Assembly: GCF_000190415.1 (NCBI RefSeq)
Contig: NZ_AEWF01000001.1
Span: forward strand, 620,001-684,000
Source of the DNA: Candidatus Odyssella thessalonicensis L13
GTDB lineage: Bacteria; Pseudomonadota; Alphaproteobacteria; Paracaedibacterales; Paracaedibacteraceae
Direction of reading: 5' to 3'
Length of the DNA stretch: 64,000 nt
Notes under the pieces: model-generated
What the model was told of the DNA's origin: nothing
The model's input: only the letters and a program-made list of their open reading frames with translations
Databases searched by the model: none
Program-made: the position numbers and the translations under genes
Part shown: piece by piece, positions 1 through 9,306 of the stretch
How the letters are laid out: each line of letters begins with the position of its first letter
Position numbering within the stretch: position 1 is the first letter of the stretch

Positions 1-1
1 C

Positions 2-253
2 GTTGACACTTTACTGGGAGCCCCGAAACCCTCTGGCCTGAAAATCAAAACTGACAAAGAGGTTTTAACAAAGAACCAGTGGCCTATGCGGCTTGCAGTT
101 TATGCCCCCGGGAGCAAAGGGCCTGAACCGGATTATGAGATGGTCCAAAAAGTTCTTGATTGTGGTGTGATTCAGGAAATGACGCTGGATTATGGTGCCT
201 TTCAGGTCAAGGCCACTCTTGAAAAAATTGATTTCTATGACTCCAATAGGTAG
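2..253 (+). CDS. C-terminal fragment of an EipB-like (DUF1849) envelope protein
   Basis: Only the last 83 codons are in the window, read from base 2 to a TAG at 251-253. The visible part contains PDYEMVQKVLDCGVIQEMTL followed by DYGAFQVKATLEKIDFY. It resembles the end of the alphaproteobacterial EipB/DUF1849 family, periplasmic beta-spiral proteins needed for cell-envelope integrity, whose C-terminus has a PxYEM...LDYGDF pattern. The assignment rests on this remembered pattern and on a short tail, so it is moderate. The next gene starts 5 bases after the stop, which suggests co-transcription. Confidence 0.5.
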   Translation, partial: VDTLLGAPKPSGLKIKTDKEVLTKNQWPMRLAVYAPGSKGPEPDYEMVQKVLDCGVIQEMTLDYGAFQVKATLEKIDFYDSNR

Positions 254-258
254 TTTGC

Positions 259-522
259 ATGTCAGGTATTGTCAAGAAATCGGTTGATCTGTTTGGCCAT
301 GCCACTTCTATTACCCTGGAGCAAGAATTTTGGGATGCTTTGAAACTGATTGCAACCAAGCAAGATAAATCAATTCGTCAATTGGTGCTTGAGATTGATC
401 AACGTCGCCTTGAGAATCGCTCACCTCATAATTTATCCGGCAGTTTAAGGGTTTTTATTCTGCAATATTTTATGGAATTAGGTGTATTACAGCTTAAGGT
501 ATCTGAGGAAGCCGGTAGTTAA
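259..522 (+). CDS. Ribbon-helix-helix domain protein (RHH_4 type)
   Basis: An 87-residue protein. Residues 8-45 (VDLFGHATSITLEQEFWDAL and following) match the alphaproteobacterial ribbon-helix-helix family: a beta strand with HxTSxxLExEFW, then two helices ending in LVxEID. Residues 60-76 (LSGSLRVFILQYF) are the usual conserved tail. Such proteins are small putative DNA-binding regulators; the target is unknown. It starts 5 bases after the EipB-like gene, so the two probably share a transcript. No Shine-Dalgarno is evident, consistent with translational coupling. Confidence 0.8.
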   Translation: MSGIVKKSVDLFGHATSITLEQEFWDALKLIATKQDKSIRQLVLEIDQRRLENRSPHNLSGSLRVFILQYFMELGVLQLKVSEEAGS

Positions 523-655
523 CCCGCCCCCCTTTATCAACCACAGCTAGAGACTCAAGACGAGGGCAACACGATCTCGTCTCTTATAATCTACCCTATA
601 TTTAATGAACCCAACTTATCTTGATACAAGAACCATTAATTCTAATAAATGATGG

Positions 656-684
656 CAAAAAATAAGGCTCTCAGTTAGAGAGCC
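656..684 (-). terminator. Intrinsic terminator of the F-box/HAF gene
   Basis: Inverted repeat GGCTCTC (666-672) and GAGAGCC (678-684) with a 5-base loop. Read on the minus strand it is followed by a T-rich tail (TTATTTTTT), so it would end transcription of the minus-strand gene that stops at 741. Confidence 0.75.
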
Positions 685-740
685 TCTCTTATTAACGCCT
701 TAGGCATAAAATTATTGAAGTAACCTTATCGCTGAAGTTA

Positions 741-2621
741 TTATCCTTGCGACATTGAAGCCGAGCCTATAACAGGATTATTCTCCAATGCCAAAAGCTT
801 GTCGCGGAGTTCAACCAGATCTAAGCGCGGCACGCGAGCATAGAATTTATAGAAAGGCTCGCTCCCGGTATTGCTGGGCGTAAAACAAGCTCCGATTTGA
901 GTGCTAAGCATTCCCGTAAACTCTAGACCATTTTCGCTTACCCATTGTATACTCTCTAGTCCTAATTGATAACTAAAGGGCAAGGAGTAACTGCCGCTTT
1001 GGGGAATAAGCCCATACTGGTTAAGAACGCCATAGACGTAATGAGGGCGACCATTATACCAAATAATATTATGAGCTACACTCCTGTTACACTCATTTTC
1101 GGGTGATGGCCAAATATTTAAACTGCCTAGGATAACTTTCCCACTACTATTAATGGCATGAGCACTCAGACGAAGCTCCCTTAATTTGCTACTATCTGGT
1201 TGTGCAGCTGCCACAGAAGCAACCGTTGCCACAGGGGCATCCTGCTCTCCTAGAGCGCCATCATCCTCTACTAATTGTGGTAGCTGTGCTTCAGCATCGG
1301 TACTCGCTATTGCTCCAGCTGTTAATTCCTCAAGAATCATATGGTCATCTGAAAGATTATCTGCCTGGCCAGGAGTGTCAATAAGGTTAGGCTGCCTTTG
1401 AAGATTAAAATCAGAACCTATAGGCCTAATTAAAGTCTGATCTGCCGCGGCCCGCGCTAAATCCGGGAGATCCAAAAGCTGAGGATTCCCTCCTTCGCGG
1501 AGATTCCATAAGCAAGCCTTTTCCTTAAAGTTTTGGTCAGAAATCTCAACATAGCCAACCACTTTCGTACCTGAAGCATTAATGCCATACGCCCCACTTT
1601 GCTCTCGTCCCTGAGGGTCGCCGATATGAAGAGAATAAATCTGATTGACATTTTCAGACCTAAACCATACGAAGGCACGATTAGTATCTCGTAGATCTCC
1701 GGAACCAGCACCCGCTCTTCCAACAATAATGCTGGCATTCCAATTCGCAGCTGCAGGTTGGGACCATTCACTCCCGTGGCTAAAGACGGGCGCCTGCATT
1801 ATACCTTCATCCCGAGTAAATACAGTAGCGGGCATATCTCCGCGAGGAGCCGGCGCTGCCACTTGACCATAAACTGTCCTTCCATCATCACTCACACCAT
1901 TAAAGGAATAGACTTCTAATTCATTTTCGTCGCCATCTAGCAGATATGTCTCGCACTCATTCTGACAGAATGCATAGTTTTCATTTCTTATTTTATAAAC
2001 CAGAGATCGCGGCAGTGAATGGGATCCAAAATTAATCTTTTGCTCTAGATTTTCATCATTAAAAACGGTATGTCCGTTAATCTTAACCATATAAACATTA
2101 TTGTCAAAGTCTTCATCCTCAGGCCAGTTTTCCTCCACAAACTCTTCGTCATAGCTCAGCGGCATTTGATATTCATCTTCCACCATCCTAAAGAGATAAT
2201 ATAAGCCAGTCTGGTCGTTGGGAAGGAGATAAAGCTGAGCATAAGTGGGATCTAAGAAAGGAAGAACTTTCTGCTGCATCTGAGTCAAAGAGGGCACAGA
2301 ATAAGCGGCCTGTCTAGGAAAGATTTCAACATAGAGTTTCTCAAACCACCACCGACGTAATTGATGGGCACGTGTCAGCGCATACCAATCTCGACAGACT
2401 AGAGTTTGAGCGACCTGGGTAGCTGGATCCGTCCTCTCTAGAATAAGAGAAAGAACTTCCACCGGAAGCATCTCAATAGATGCTGTAGCAGTGGCACCCT
2501 GATGAGTGCCAGATTGGGAACCGTCAGTAGCTGGGTGACTAGGAGCTGCGTCTTGACTATAGGTGGCCGTACTCATTAATAGACAGGCGAACACAGAATG
2601 CATAAGTTGTGTAAATTTCAT
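741..2621 (-). CDS. Exported protein with F-box-like domain and HAF-type repeats
   Basis: A 626-residue protein. Residues 1-22 form a signal peptide (MKFTQLMHSVFACLLMSTAT). Residues 49-93 (IEMLPVEVLSLILE, then VAQTLVCRDWYAL and RRWW) match an F-box-like domain, which in eukaryotes bridges substrates to Skp1/cullin ubiquitin ligases. Later segments (AYGINASGTKVVGYVEIS near residue 345, HAINSSGKVILGSLN near residue 490, NGVSDDGRTVYGQV near residue 240) match the HAF extracellular repeat pattern, probably a beta-propeller. An exported F-box protein is most easily explained as acting outside the cell, perhaps in a eukaryotic host; that role is inference. Monocistronic, with its own terminator. 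Confidence 0.65.
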   Translation of the reverse strand: MKFTQLMHSVFACLLMSTATYSQDAAPSHPATDGSQSGTHQGATATASIEMLPVEVLSLILERTDPATQVAQTLVCRDWYALTRAHQLRRWWFEKLYVEIFPRQAAYSVPSLTQMQQKVLPFLDPTYAQLYLLPNDQTGLYYLFRMVEDEYQMPLSYDEEFVEENWPEDEDFDNNVYMVKINGHTVFNDENLEQKINFGSHSLPRSLVYKIRNENYAFCQNECETYLLDGDENELEVYSFNGVSDDGRTVYGQVAAPAPRGDMPATVFTRDEGIMQAPVFSHGSEWSQPAAANWNASIIVGRAGAGSGDLRDTNRAFVWFRSENVNQIYSLHIGDPQGREQSGAYGINASGTKVVGYVEISDQNFKEKACLWNLREGGNPQLLDLPDLARAAADQTLIRPIGSDFNLQRQPNLIDTPGQADNLSDDHMILEELTAGAIASTDAEAQLPQLVEDDGALGEQDAPVATVASVAAAQPDSSKLRELRLSAHAINSSGKVILGSLNIWPSPENECNRSVAHNIIWYNGRPHYVYGVLNQYGLIPQSGSYSLPFSYQLGLESIQWVSENGLEFTGMLSTQIGACFTPSNTGSEPFYKFYARVPRLDLVELRDKLLALENNPVIGSASMSQG

Positions 2622-2879
2622 TTATTTTTATTCTTATTTATTCTATTACCTTACAAAGTATAAACTTTAGAACCATCAATCAGGAAAATCTCCTTTAATT
2701 TCAATTATAATTCATTTTCTAAAGTAAAATATAGTTTCTGGTTCATCCTCCCCTTTAAGGAGTGTCAGAAAAAAGCAACATATGCAAACAGAGTGCTATT
2801 CTATAAAATTGTAAACTAGAATTTAATAAAGATCCCGTATAGTATCCCTATAAATAGGACACTAAGAAAGTAGAATAGT

Positions 2880-4034
2880 GTGACCCATTATCCTATCCGC
2901 AAAAAAATCGGCGGCTTCAAACGTAGAGCCCTCCGATATTACAAGCTATTTAAAACCCCCATTAAATGGTTCACTTTTATTATTACCCTTGCCATTGGCT
3001 ACAAGCTTATTCCCGTGGTCATCCTGTCTAATATGAAGCCGCCCGCCATGGCTGTTGCCGTTGAAGAAGTCCGAGAAGAAGACTGGGCGGAAGAAATCAA
3101 TTCTATTGGCACGATTGCTGCGGTTCAGGCTGTGATGATTTCTCCGGAAGTGGGTGGCACTGTGGTGGGCATTCATTTTGAGTCCGGCGACAAAGTCCAC
3201 CAGGGGGCAAAGCTGATTACCTTAAATGATGCGGCGGAACAAGCCGACTTAGCACGGTATAAAGCCCAACTTGAAATTGCAAAACTGACGTTAGATCGCT
3301 CCAAGCAATTAACAAGCCGTAAAGTTGAATCAGCTGCAGAGTATGATCAAAAGAAAGCTAAAGTCGATGAAGCCGAAGCTTTAGTTGCCCAAGCCACAGC
3401 AGTTATTAGTAAGAAGAATATTGAGGCGTCCTTCAGCGGGGTTCTCGGGATCCGACAAGTTAATATTGGCGACTATTTACAGCCCGGAACGCCTATTGTC
3501 ACGTTAACGAACTCTGACAAGCTGTTTATCAATTTCAATCTTCCCGAGCGCTACAGTCATATTGTTAAAACTGGCCAAAAGATCATTTTCACCGTGGACG
3601 CTTATGGCCAAGAGGAATTTGAGGGCACTATTACTACGGTCGATCCGCAAATTTCAAAGGATATCCGCAATTTATCGATCCAAGCCTCAGCTGTAAACCG
3701 CGACAATAAACTTAAAAGCGGCATGTTTGCTAATATTCGCATTATTTTACCTAAGGAAGATAAATCGATCACGGTTTCTGAATCAGCCATCGACTATGGC
3801 CTCTATGGCAGCGCAGTTTATGTGGTTGACCAAAATGAAAAGAAAGATTTTATTGTCCGCAAAGAATTTGTCAAGACAGGCATTTATCGCAAAGGGCGCG
3901 TAGCAATTTTAAGCGGCGTTAAAGCAGGAGAGAGAGTGGTCACTGCCGGCCAGCTTAAGCTGAATAATGGTGCCATGATAACAATTAGCGATGATAAAGG
4001 ACCACCGCAGCCTTCATCACTGCCTAAGCCCTAG
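2880..4034 (+). CDS. RND efflux periplasmic adaptor subunit (MFP/HlyD-like)
   Basis: A 384-residue membrane-fusion protein that links an inner-membrane RND pump to an outer-membrane channel. A membrane anchor lies at about residues 29-52, followed by a lipoyl/barrel-sandwich half (EVGGTVVGIHFESGDKVHQG), a coiled-coil hairpin (about 115-180), the second lipoyl half (IEASFSGVLGIRQVNIGDYL) and beta-barrel and membrane-proximal domains. The start is GTG at 2880; the long basic N-terminus before the anchor supports it over internal ATGs. It is 9 bases upstream of the pump gene, forming a two-gene operon. No outer-membrane TolC gene or regulator is adjacent. Confidence 0.9.
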   Translation: MTHYPIRKKIGGFKRRALRYYKLFKTPIKWFTFIITLAIGYKLIPVVILSNMKPPAMAVAVEEVREEDWAEEINSIGTIAAVQAVMISPEVGGTVVGIHFESGDKVHQGAKLITLNDAAEQADLARYKAQLEIAKLTLDRSKQLTSRKVESAAEYDQKKAKVDEAEALVAQATAVISKKNIEASFSGVLGIRQVNIGDYLQPGTPIVTLTNSDKLFINFNLPERYSHIVKTGQKIIFTVDAYGQEEFEGTITTVDPQISKDIRNLSIQASAVNRDNKLKSGMFANIRIILPKEDKSITVSESAIDYGLYGSAVYVVDQNEKKDFIVRKEFVKTGIYRKGRVAILSGVKAGERVVTAGQLKLNNGAMITISDDKGPPQPSSLPKP

Positions 4035-4043
4035 GGGACCCTT

Positions 4044-7000
4044 ATGAAGTTTACGGATTTATTTATTAAGAGGCCGGTGCTTTCCGGGGTAATTAGCACT
4101 CTGATTTTATTGCTTGGCTTAAAGGCGATCGCTTCCTTACAGGTTCGTCAATATCCAGAGTTAACCAACACGGTTATCACCGTAACCACCGCCTATCCTG
4201 GCGCAACCGCGGATTTGATGCAGGGGTTTGTCACCAATCCGATCCAGAGATCCATTGCGGCTGCAGAAGGGGTCGATTATGTGACTTCAACCAGCCGCCA
4301 GGGCATAAGTGTTGTAAGTGCCTATATCCGCTTAAATTTTCCGCCCGACACTGCTTTAACAGAGGTGTCAGCAAAGGTTCAAGAGATCATCAGTGAACTT
4401 CCTCGGGAAGTGGAATCGCCTATCATTAAGAAAACCACAGGGGAAGCATACGCAATCCTATATGCCAGTTTTTCCAGTGATCAATTATCAAAAGAGCAGA
4501 TTACTGATTATATCAATCGTCAGATTCAGCCACGCCTTGCCACCGTATTAGGGGTTTCGCAAGTGGAAGTCATCGGTGGCCAAACCTTTGCCATGAGGAT
4601 TTGGCTTGATCCACAAAAGATGGCGGCGCGAGAGATCTCGGCGGCCGACATTGCTGCAGCACTAGAACAAAACAATTACCAATCTGCCCCGGGTGAAACT
4701 AAGGGCTATCTGGTTATTAAAAGTGTCAATGCCAACACCGGCTTGAGCACCCCCGAACAGTTTGCCAAGATCATTGTAAAAAGCAAAGGCGATGCCATTA
4801 CCCGTTTGCAGGATGTGGCGGATATTGAACTGGCCGCTCAAAGTTATGATTCGGTTGTTAAAATGAATGGCCAAAAATCAGTATTTATCGGCATTAAAAC
4901 CTCACCTACGGCCAATCCTTTGACGGTGGTCAAAGAAGTGCGCAAAACCTTAGACCTATTTTCCCCTAACTTCCCCCCATCCCTTAAAATGGAAATCGCT
5001 TATGATGCGACTAAGTTTATCCAAGCCTCAATTGATGAGGTGGTTAAGACCCTGTTTGAAGCAAGTTTGATTGTTATTGTTGTCATTTTCTTATTCTTAG
5101 GCAGCCTACGCGCCGTCTTTATTCCGGTAATAACTATCCCCCTCTCGATTATTGGAGTGGCAACAGTTTTATTAGTTCTGGGGTTCAGTATTAATATTTT
5201 AACCTTACTTGCCATGGTCTTGGCCATTGGCTTAGTGGTCGATGATGCGATTGTGGTGGTAGAAAATGTTTATCGCCATTTACGTGACGGAAAATCGCCC
5301 CAAGAAGCGGCCCTGATCGGCACCCGGGAAATTGCTGTCCCGGTGATTTCCATGACCATCACTTTGGTCGCTGTTTATGCGCCTATTGCTTTTATGGGCG
5401 GATTGACCGGCACTTTATTCCGTGAGTTTGCTTTAACATTGGCAGGATCAGTGGTTATCTCGGGAATTATTGCTTTGACCCTGTCGCCAATGATGTGTAG
5501 TAAGATCTTGACAAAAGAATCGATGGAATCAAAATTTGCTCACAAGGTTGAGGCCTACTTTGATAATATCGCTAAAGCTTACGAAGCCAGACTGACAAAG
5601 GTCATCCACAATCGTCGATTTATTGTTTTCTGCTTCGGCACGATTCTGCTATTAACATCTTTATTTATGCCGCACATTTCCAAGGAACTGGCACCTCAAG
5701 AAGATCAAGGTATTGTTATGATGGCCACGAAGGGTCCCCAAGATGCCAATATCGATTTTATGGAGTACTATTCGGATCAGATCATCAAACAGCTCATGAA
5801 TTATGAAGAAAGAGATCTGCTATTTACAATTGCCGGTATGGATACGGTAAACAGTGGTTTTGGGGGGCTTATTGTTAAGCCGTGGAGCGAGCGCAAACGC
5901 ACGACTCACAAGATCCAGGAGTCCGTTCAGGAGGACCTTAATCACATAACCGGCGTTCGCGGCTTTGTGTTTCAACCCTCGCCATTACCTGGTAATGCCG
6001 GCGGCATGCCGGTTCAGTTTGTCGTTAATAGCTTAAGCGATTATCAGATTATCTATAAACTCGTTGAGGATTTGAAAATCGCTGCCATGAAAAGTGGGCT
6101 CTTTATTGTTGTCGACAGTGACCTAGCTTACAACCAGCCCGCCATCCAACTTGACATTGATCATGATAAAGCCAATGAGTTGGGGATTAGCATGCAAAGT
6201 ATTGGCAGAACCTTGTCTACCTTTATGGGGGGTAACTACATTAATCGATTTAATCTGTTGGGACGAAGCTACCAGGTTATTCCCCAAGCTGCCCGCGTTG
6301 AACGTTTATCAGAGCAGTCCCTAAAAGATTTTTATGTCGCAACAGCGTCCGGCAAACAGATATCCTTGGCGACAATAGCAAAATCAAAAATTATAGTGGA
6401 ACCTAATCTCTTACCGCAATTCAATCAAATCAATTCCGCGACCTTTCAAGCAGTGCCAATGCCATGGATAAAATTGGGCGATGCGATTAGCTTCCTTGAA
6501 AAGTATGCCAAGGAAAACTTTCCTCAAGGTGTCACTTATGATTTCTTGAGTGAATCCCGCCAATATATCAAGGAAGGTAATGCCCTAATCCAAACTTTCT
6601 TATTTGCCTTGATTATTATTTTCTTAGTACTCGCAGCTCAATTTGAAAGCTTACGCGATCCTTTTATTGTCATGTTGAGTGTGCCGATGTCGATCTTTGG
6701 CGCCATCTTAATGCTGTTCATCGGCTTTAGTACCATGAACATTTACTCCCAAATTGGCTTAGTGACTCTCATTGGTCTTATTACCAAACATGGTATTTTG
6801 ATTGTCGAATTTGCCAACCAACTGCGTGACGAACACAATCTATCTAAACAAGAGGCCGTCATCCAAGCAGCCATGATAAGATTACGCCCGATTATGATGA
6901 CCACAGCCGCCATGGTGGTGGGATTACTGCCGCTGTTGACGGCCTCTGGGGCTGGATCAGCAAGCCGTTTCAGTATTGGCATTACGATTGTCGCCGGCAT

Positions 7001-7085
7001 GTTGATTGGCACCTTCTTTACCGTATTCGTGGTCCCCAGCTTTTATGTTATGATTGCAGCAGACAAGCGTGCGAAAGTTGAATAG
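4044..7085 (+). CDS. RND multidrug efflux permease (HAE1 family)
   Basis: A 1013-residue inner-membrane proton-drug antiporter of the AcrB/MexB class, slightly shorter than AcrB. The N-terminus (MKFTDLFIKRPVLSGVIST) is typical. TM4 carries the proton-relay motif GLVVDDAIVVVENVYRHL with D400 and D401. Two repeated halves with large periplasmic loops are evident, the second ending in TM segments (LVTLIGLITKHGILIVEFAN; MTTAAMVVGLLPLL). It works with the adaptor encoded 9 bases upstream. Substrates cannot be told from sequence. Confidence 0.93.
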   Translation: MKFTDLFIKRPVLSGVISTLILLLGLKAIASLQVRQYPELTNTVITVTTAYPGATADLMQGFVTNPIQRSIAAAEGVDYVTSTSRQGISVVSAYIRLNFPPDTALTEVSAKVQEIISELPREVESPIIKKTTGEAYAILYASFSSDQLSKEQITDYINRQIQPRLATVLGVSQVEVIGGQTFAMRIWLDPQKMAAREISAADIAAALEQNNYQSAPGETKGYLVIKSVNANTGLSTPEQFAKIIVKSKGDAITRLQDVADIELAAQSYDSVVKMNGQKSVFIGIKTSPTANPLTVVKEVRKTLDLFSPNFPPSLKMEIAYDATKFIQASIDEVVKTLFEASLIVIVVIFLFLGSLRAVFIPVITIPLSIIGVATVLLVLGFSINILTLLAMVLAIGLVVDDAIVVVENVYRHLRDGKSPQEAALIGTREIAVPVISMTITLVAVYAPIAFMGGLTGTLFREFALTLAGSVVISGIIALTLSPMMCSKILTKESMESKFAHKVEAYFDNIAKAYEARLTKVIHNRRFIVFCFGTILLLTSLFMPHISKELAPQEDQGIVMMATKGPQDANIDFMEYYSDQIIKQLMNYEERDLLFTIAGMDTVNSGFGGLIVKPWSERKRTTHKIQESVQEDLNHITGVRGFVFQPSPLPGNAGGMPVQFVVNSLSDYQIIYKLVEDLKIAAMKSGLFIVVDSDLAYNQPAIQLDIDHDKANELGISMQSIGRTLSTFMGGNYINRFNLLGRSYQVIPQAARVERLSEQSLKDFYVATASGKQISLATIAKSKIIVEPNLLPQFNQINSATFQAVPMPWIKLGDAISFLEKYAKENFPQGVTYDFLSESRQYIKEGNALIQTFLFALIIIFLVLAAQFESLRDPFIVMLSVPMSIFGAILMLFIGFSTMNIYSQIGLVTLIGLITKHGILIVEFANQLRDEHNLSKQEAVIQAAMIRLRPIMMTTAAMVVGLLPLLTASGAGSASRFSIGITIVAGMLIGTFFTVFVVPSFYVMIAADKRAKVE

Positions 7086-7097
7086 ACGAGAAGAATA

Positions 7098-7292
7098 ATG
7101 AATCAAGATTCTAAAAATCACCACTCTGGCCTGCTTAATCGAGTAAAACTTTGGTTGGAGAACCTGCTGACCGACATGGCAGCTGAATGGGCCGCCCGCG
7201 CTATCCTCTATGGAGCCGTTATGATAATTGATAGAGAGGACGCCTTTATAAGGGACAAGCAGTCTATTTATCCTCTGTTAAAGGCAGGCTAG
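7098..7292 (+). CDS. Small hypothetical protein after the RND operon
   Basis: A 64-residue reading frame starting 12 bases after the pump stop codon, with a GAGAAG ribosome-binding sequence just upstream. It has a possible amphipathic or membrane-associated helix (LTDMAAEWAARAILYGAVMI) and no family I recognise. Position and spacing suggest it is translated as the third gene of the efflux operon, but a chance frame is possible. Confidence 0.4.
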   Translation: MNQDSKNHHSGLLNRVKLWLENLLTDMAAEWAARAILYGAVMIIDREDAFIRDKQSIYPLLKAG

Positions 7293-7323
7293 GAGGCGGG
7301 TTTTTCCTTTGCATTCCTCTTCT

Positions 7324-7482
7324 TCATTCCTTTCGTACTTTTCTTGTAGATTCTTTATTGGCCAAGCGCTTTCCAAGATAATCAGTAACCATCCCTAAGA
7401 GCACGGACACACCTACCTTGTCGATCTCTTCTTTATATGAAATGGCGTAAATAGTCGAACAGCTCCTAAAAAACTCTTCCAT
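7324..7482 (-). CDS. Small hypothetical protein (52 residues)
   Basis: Starts MEEFFRSCSTIYAIS with AGAAGG about 7 bases upstream, and ends in a basic tail. A GTG start at 7512 would add ten residues but has a poorer ribosome site. No recognisable domain. It converges with the end of the efflux operon. It could be a chance frame. Confidence 0.3.
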   Translation of the reverse strand: MEEFFRSCSTIYAISYKEEIDKVGVSVLLGMVTDYLGKRLANKESTRKVRKE

Positions 7483-7790
7483 AAACAACCTTCTGTTAAC
7501 AACCTTCACCAAGGCAATAATATTAGAAAGTTTAAAGGAACAAGGTTCTTAATAATAAAATATTGTCGGCCTTTTTATACCCTTAATCGTAACAAGAAAA
7601 GAATAATATTTTATGGATCTCAGCCTTAAAAACATAGGTAAATTTGTTGATTACTTTATACTGTAGTTATGCTTGCCTAGCCGCTGTGTCTATGCTTCTA
7701 TAAGCTTGTCAATTAACTGAGACTTATTAGAAATTTTTGAGTAATGGCACTCAGAGTTAAGATATTATTTATAATATAAACGGTTTTATA

Positions 7791-8402
7791 ATGATGCTTG
7801 ATAACAAATATGAGGAAGACCCTAAGAACCCTGATTCGCTTCCCTCTTTAAACCCTTTTCTTAATAAAAAGCTACTTGAGACACGCACAGTACTCATTTT
7901 TGGTGAGATTAATATGGAGCTGGCGCAGCGCGTGAGCAGTGAATTACTCATTCTCGCTCATAGCTCGCCTCAACCCATTAATGTGATCATTAACTCGCCG
8001 GGGGGCCATGTCGAATCAGGCGATACTCTTTATGATTTCTTACGCTTTATCGATGTTCCCGTGAATGTCATTGGTACCGGTTGGGTGGCAAGCGCTGGCG
8101 CATTAATCTTTCTCGGCGGTAAAAAGAATCGGCGTTTCGTGCTGCCCAATACCCGATTTCTTCTTCATCAACCCCTCGGTGGTATGCAAGGCAAAGCTTT
8201 AGATATTAAAATTCAAGCAGAAGAAATTATCAAAATGCGAGAAAGAATTAATTCTATCATTGCTAAAGAGACCGGCAATCCCATTGAAAAGGTTCGAGCC
8301 GAAACCGAAAGAGATTTTTGGCTATCCGCAGAAGAAGGTATTCAATATGGTCTGGCACATCGCGTTATTACCTCTTTAAAAGATTTGCCAAGCGTATCCT
8401 AA
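7791..8402 (+). CDS. clpP: ClpP-family serine protease
   Basis: A 203-residue member of the ClpP proteolytic-subunit family. The catalytic triad is visible: Ser101 in TGWVASAGALIFLGG, His126 in TRFLLHQPLGG and Asp175 in ETERDFWLSAEEGIQYGL. ClpP normally forms a tetradecameric barrel fed by ClpX or ClpA, neither of which is nearby. Unusual details are the SAGA around the nucleophile where canonical ClpP usually has SMGA/SMGS, and YGLAHRV where YGLIDxV is usual. It may be a second, specialised ClpP paralogue rather than the housekeeping copy. It is monocistronic with a 270-base AT-rich spacer upstream. Confidence 0.88.
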   Translation: MMLDNKYEEDPKNPDSLPSLNPFLNKKLLETRTVLIFGEINMELAQRVSSELLILAHSSPQPINVIINSPGGHVESGDTLYDFLRFIDVPVNVIGTGWVASAGALIFLGGKKNRRFVLPNTRFLLHQPLGGMQGKALDIKIQAEEIIKMRERINSIIAKETGNPIEKVRAETERDFWLSAEEGIQYGLAHRVITSLKDLPSVS

Positions 8403-8650
8403 TTCTTATTCCTTACACTTAACCTTTGCAAGTTAGCCAGAATTTATTTCTTTGCCCCCTATTTATTTAAGGTTATTTTCCGCCCCTGTTAAGGGATTTA
8501 TGGAGGTCTTATTATCTTCGAGGATAACTTTAAAGGCCACCTAAGTTAGGCATAATCGGTAATCCCTTAGCAGCGTAGAGTCTAGTAATTTTATTTATTC
8601 CCCTGGCTACAGGTTCACCAATTCATACTTATTAAAAAGGTTATGATTAA

Positions 8651-9238
8651 ATGCTAAAATATTTTAAATTTTTACCCTATATAAGCCATCTTTCTTTCTC
8701 CCTTATGGCCATGGAACAAAGTTCTATCTCTGCTCCATTTCCTGGACACGCGCAAGAATTTAGACGAGCAGATCCTTTTGCTAGTGAACGACAACAGATG
8801 ACAGATGATGACTTTGTCAGACATTTGATCACCTTAAATTTAAACAATAACGGTGAGGCTCAATATGAACTTTTCAGGATATTCTCCCAGGGTGAGTGTG
8901 GAAGATCTGCAAACCCCAAAACGGCAATTAATTTTGGCTTGAAGGCTCGAAATCGTCCTGATCCTATTCCTGAGATCTTAATAGAGTTGCCACTTTTTGC
9001 CTTTAAAATGCACGAAATTTTAAAATCGCGAAATGATGGCTCTGCAGCAGATTATCTGTTTATTGCCCTTAACTTATCTCCAATTACTTTTTTTCATGGC
9101 CTCTTTAAACCGGAAGAAATAATTAATAATTTTGCAACCTCTGGCCCTGCTATGCGACCGATTGATTTCAGAGGGTCCATTTTGGCACATAAAAACAAAA
9201 AAAACCGACTCTCTCTTATACAAACGGTCATATTTTAA
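8651..9238 (+). CDS. Exported Sel1-repeat protein, N-terminal part (frame-disrupted)
   Basis: A 195-residue frame beginning with a short hydrophobic signal segment that ends SLMAMEQSS. A Sel1-like repeat is visible at about residues 58-95 (NNGEAQYELFRIFSQGECG, then AINFGLKA). Its reading frame ends shortly after an A8 run at 9197-9204, where the -1 frame opens and continues for about 600 codons with the same repeat style. The two frames are best read as one gene of about 790 codons interrupted by one missing base, or joined by slippage at the run. Confidence 0.65.
   Translation: MLKYFKFLPYISHLSFSLMAMEQSSISAPFPGHAQEFRRADPFASERQQMTDDDFVRHLITLNLNNNGEAQYELFRIFSQGECGRSANPKTAINFGLKARNRPDPIPEILIELPLFAFKMHEILKSRNDGSAADYLFIALNLSPITFFHGLFKPEEIINNFATSGPAMRPIDFRGSILAHKNKKNRLSLIQTVIF
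9197..9205 (+). other. A8-C run forming an in-frame A-AAA-AAC slippery heptamer
   Basis: Eight adenines followed by C. In the frame of the upstream gene the codons are AAA (9197), AAA (9200), AAC (9203), so bases 9199-9205 read A-AAA-AAC, the X-XXY-YYZ arrangement of -1 ribosomal frameshift sites. Shifting back one base gives AAA CCG ACT and enters the long downstream frame. Transcriptional slippage, a real inactivating deletion or a sequencing error in the homopolymer would look the same. Confidence 0.55.
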
Positions 9239-9306
9239 CACACCTTGACAACACTCAAGGATATACTTCAGAAATTTTTGATTGTGTAGAGAAATATGTT
9301 ACAGAA

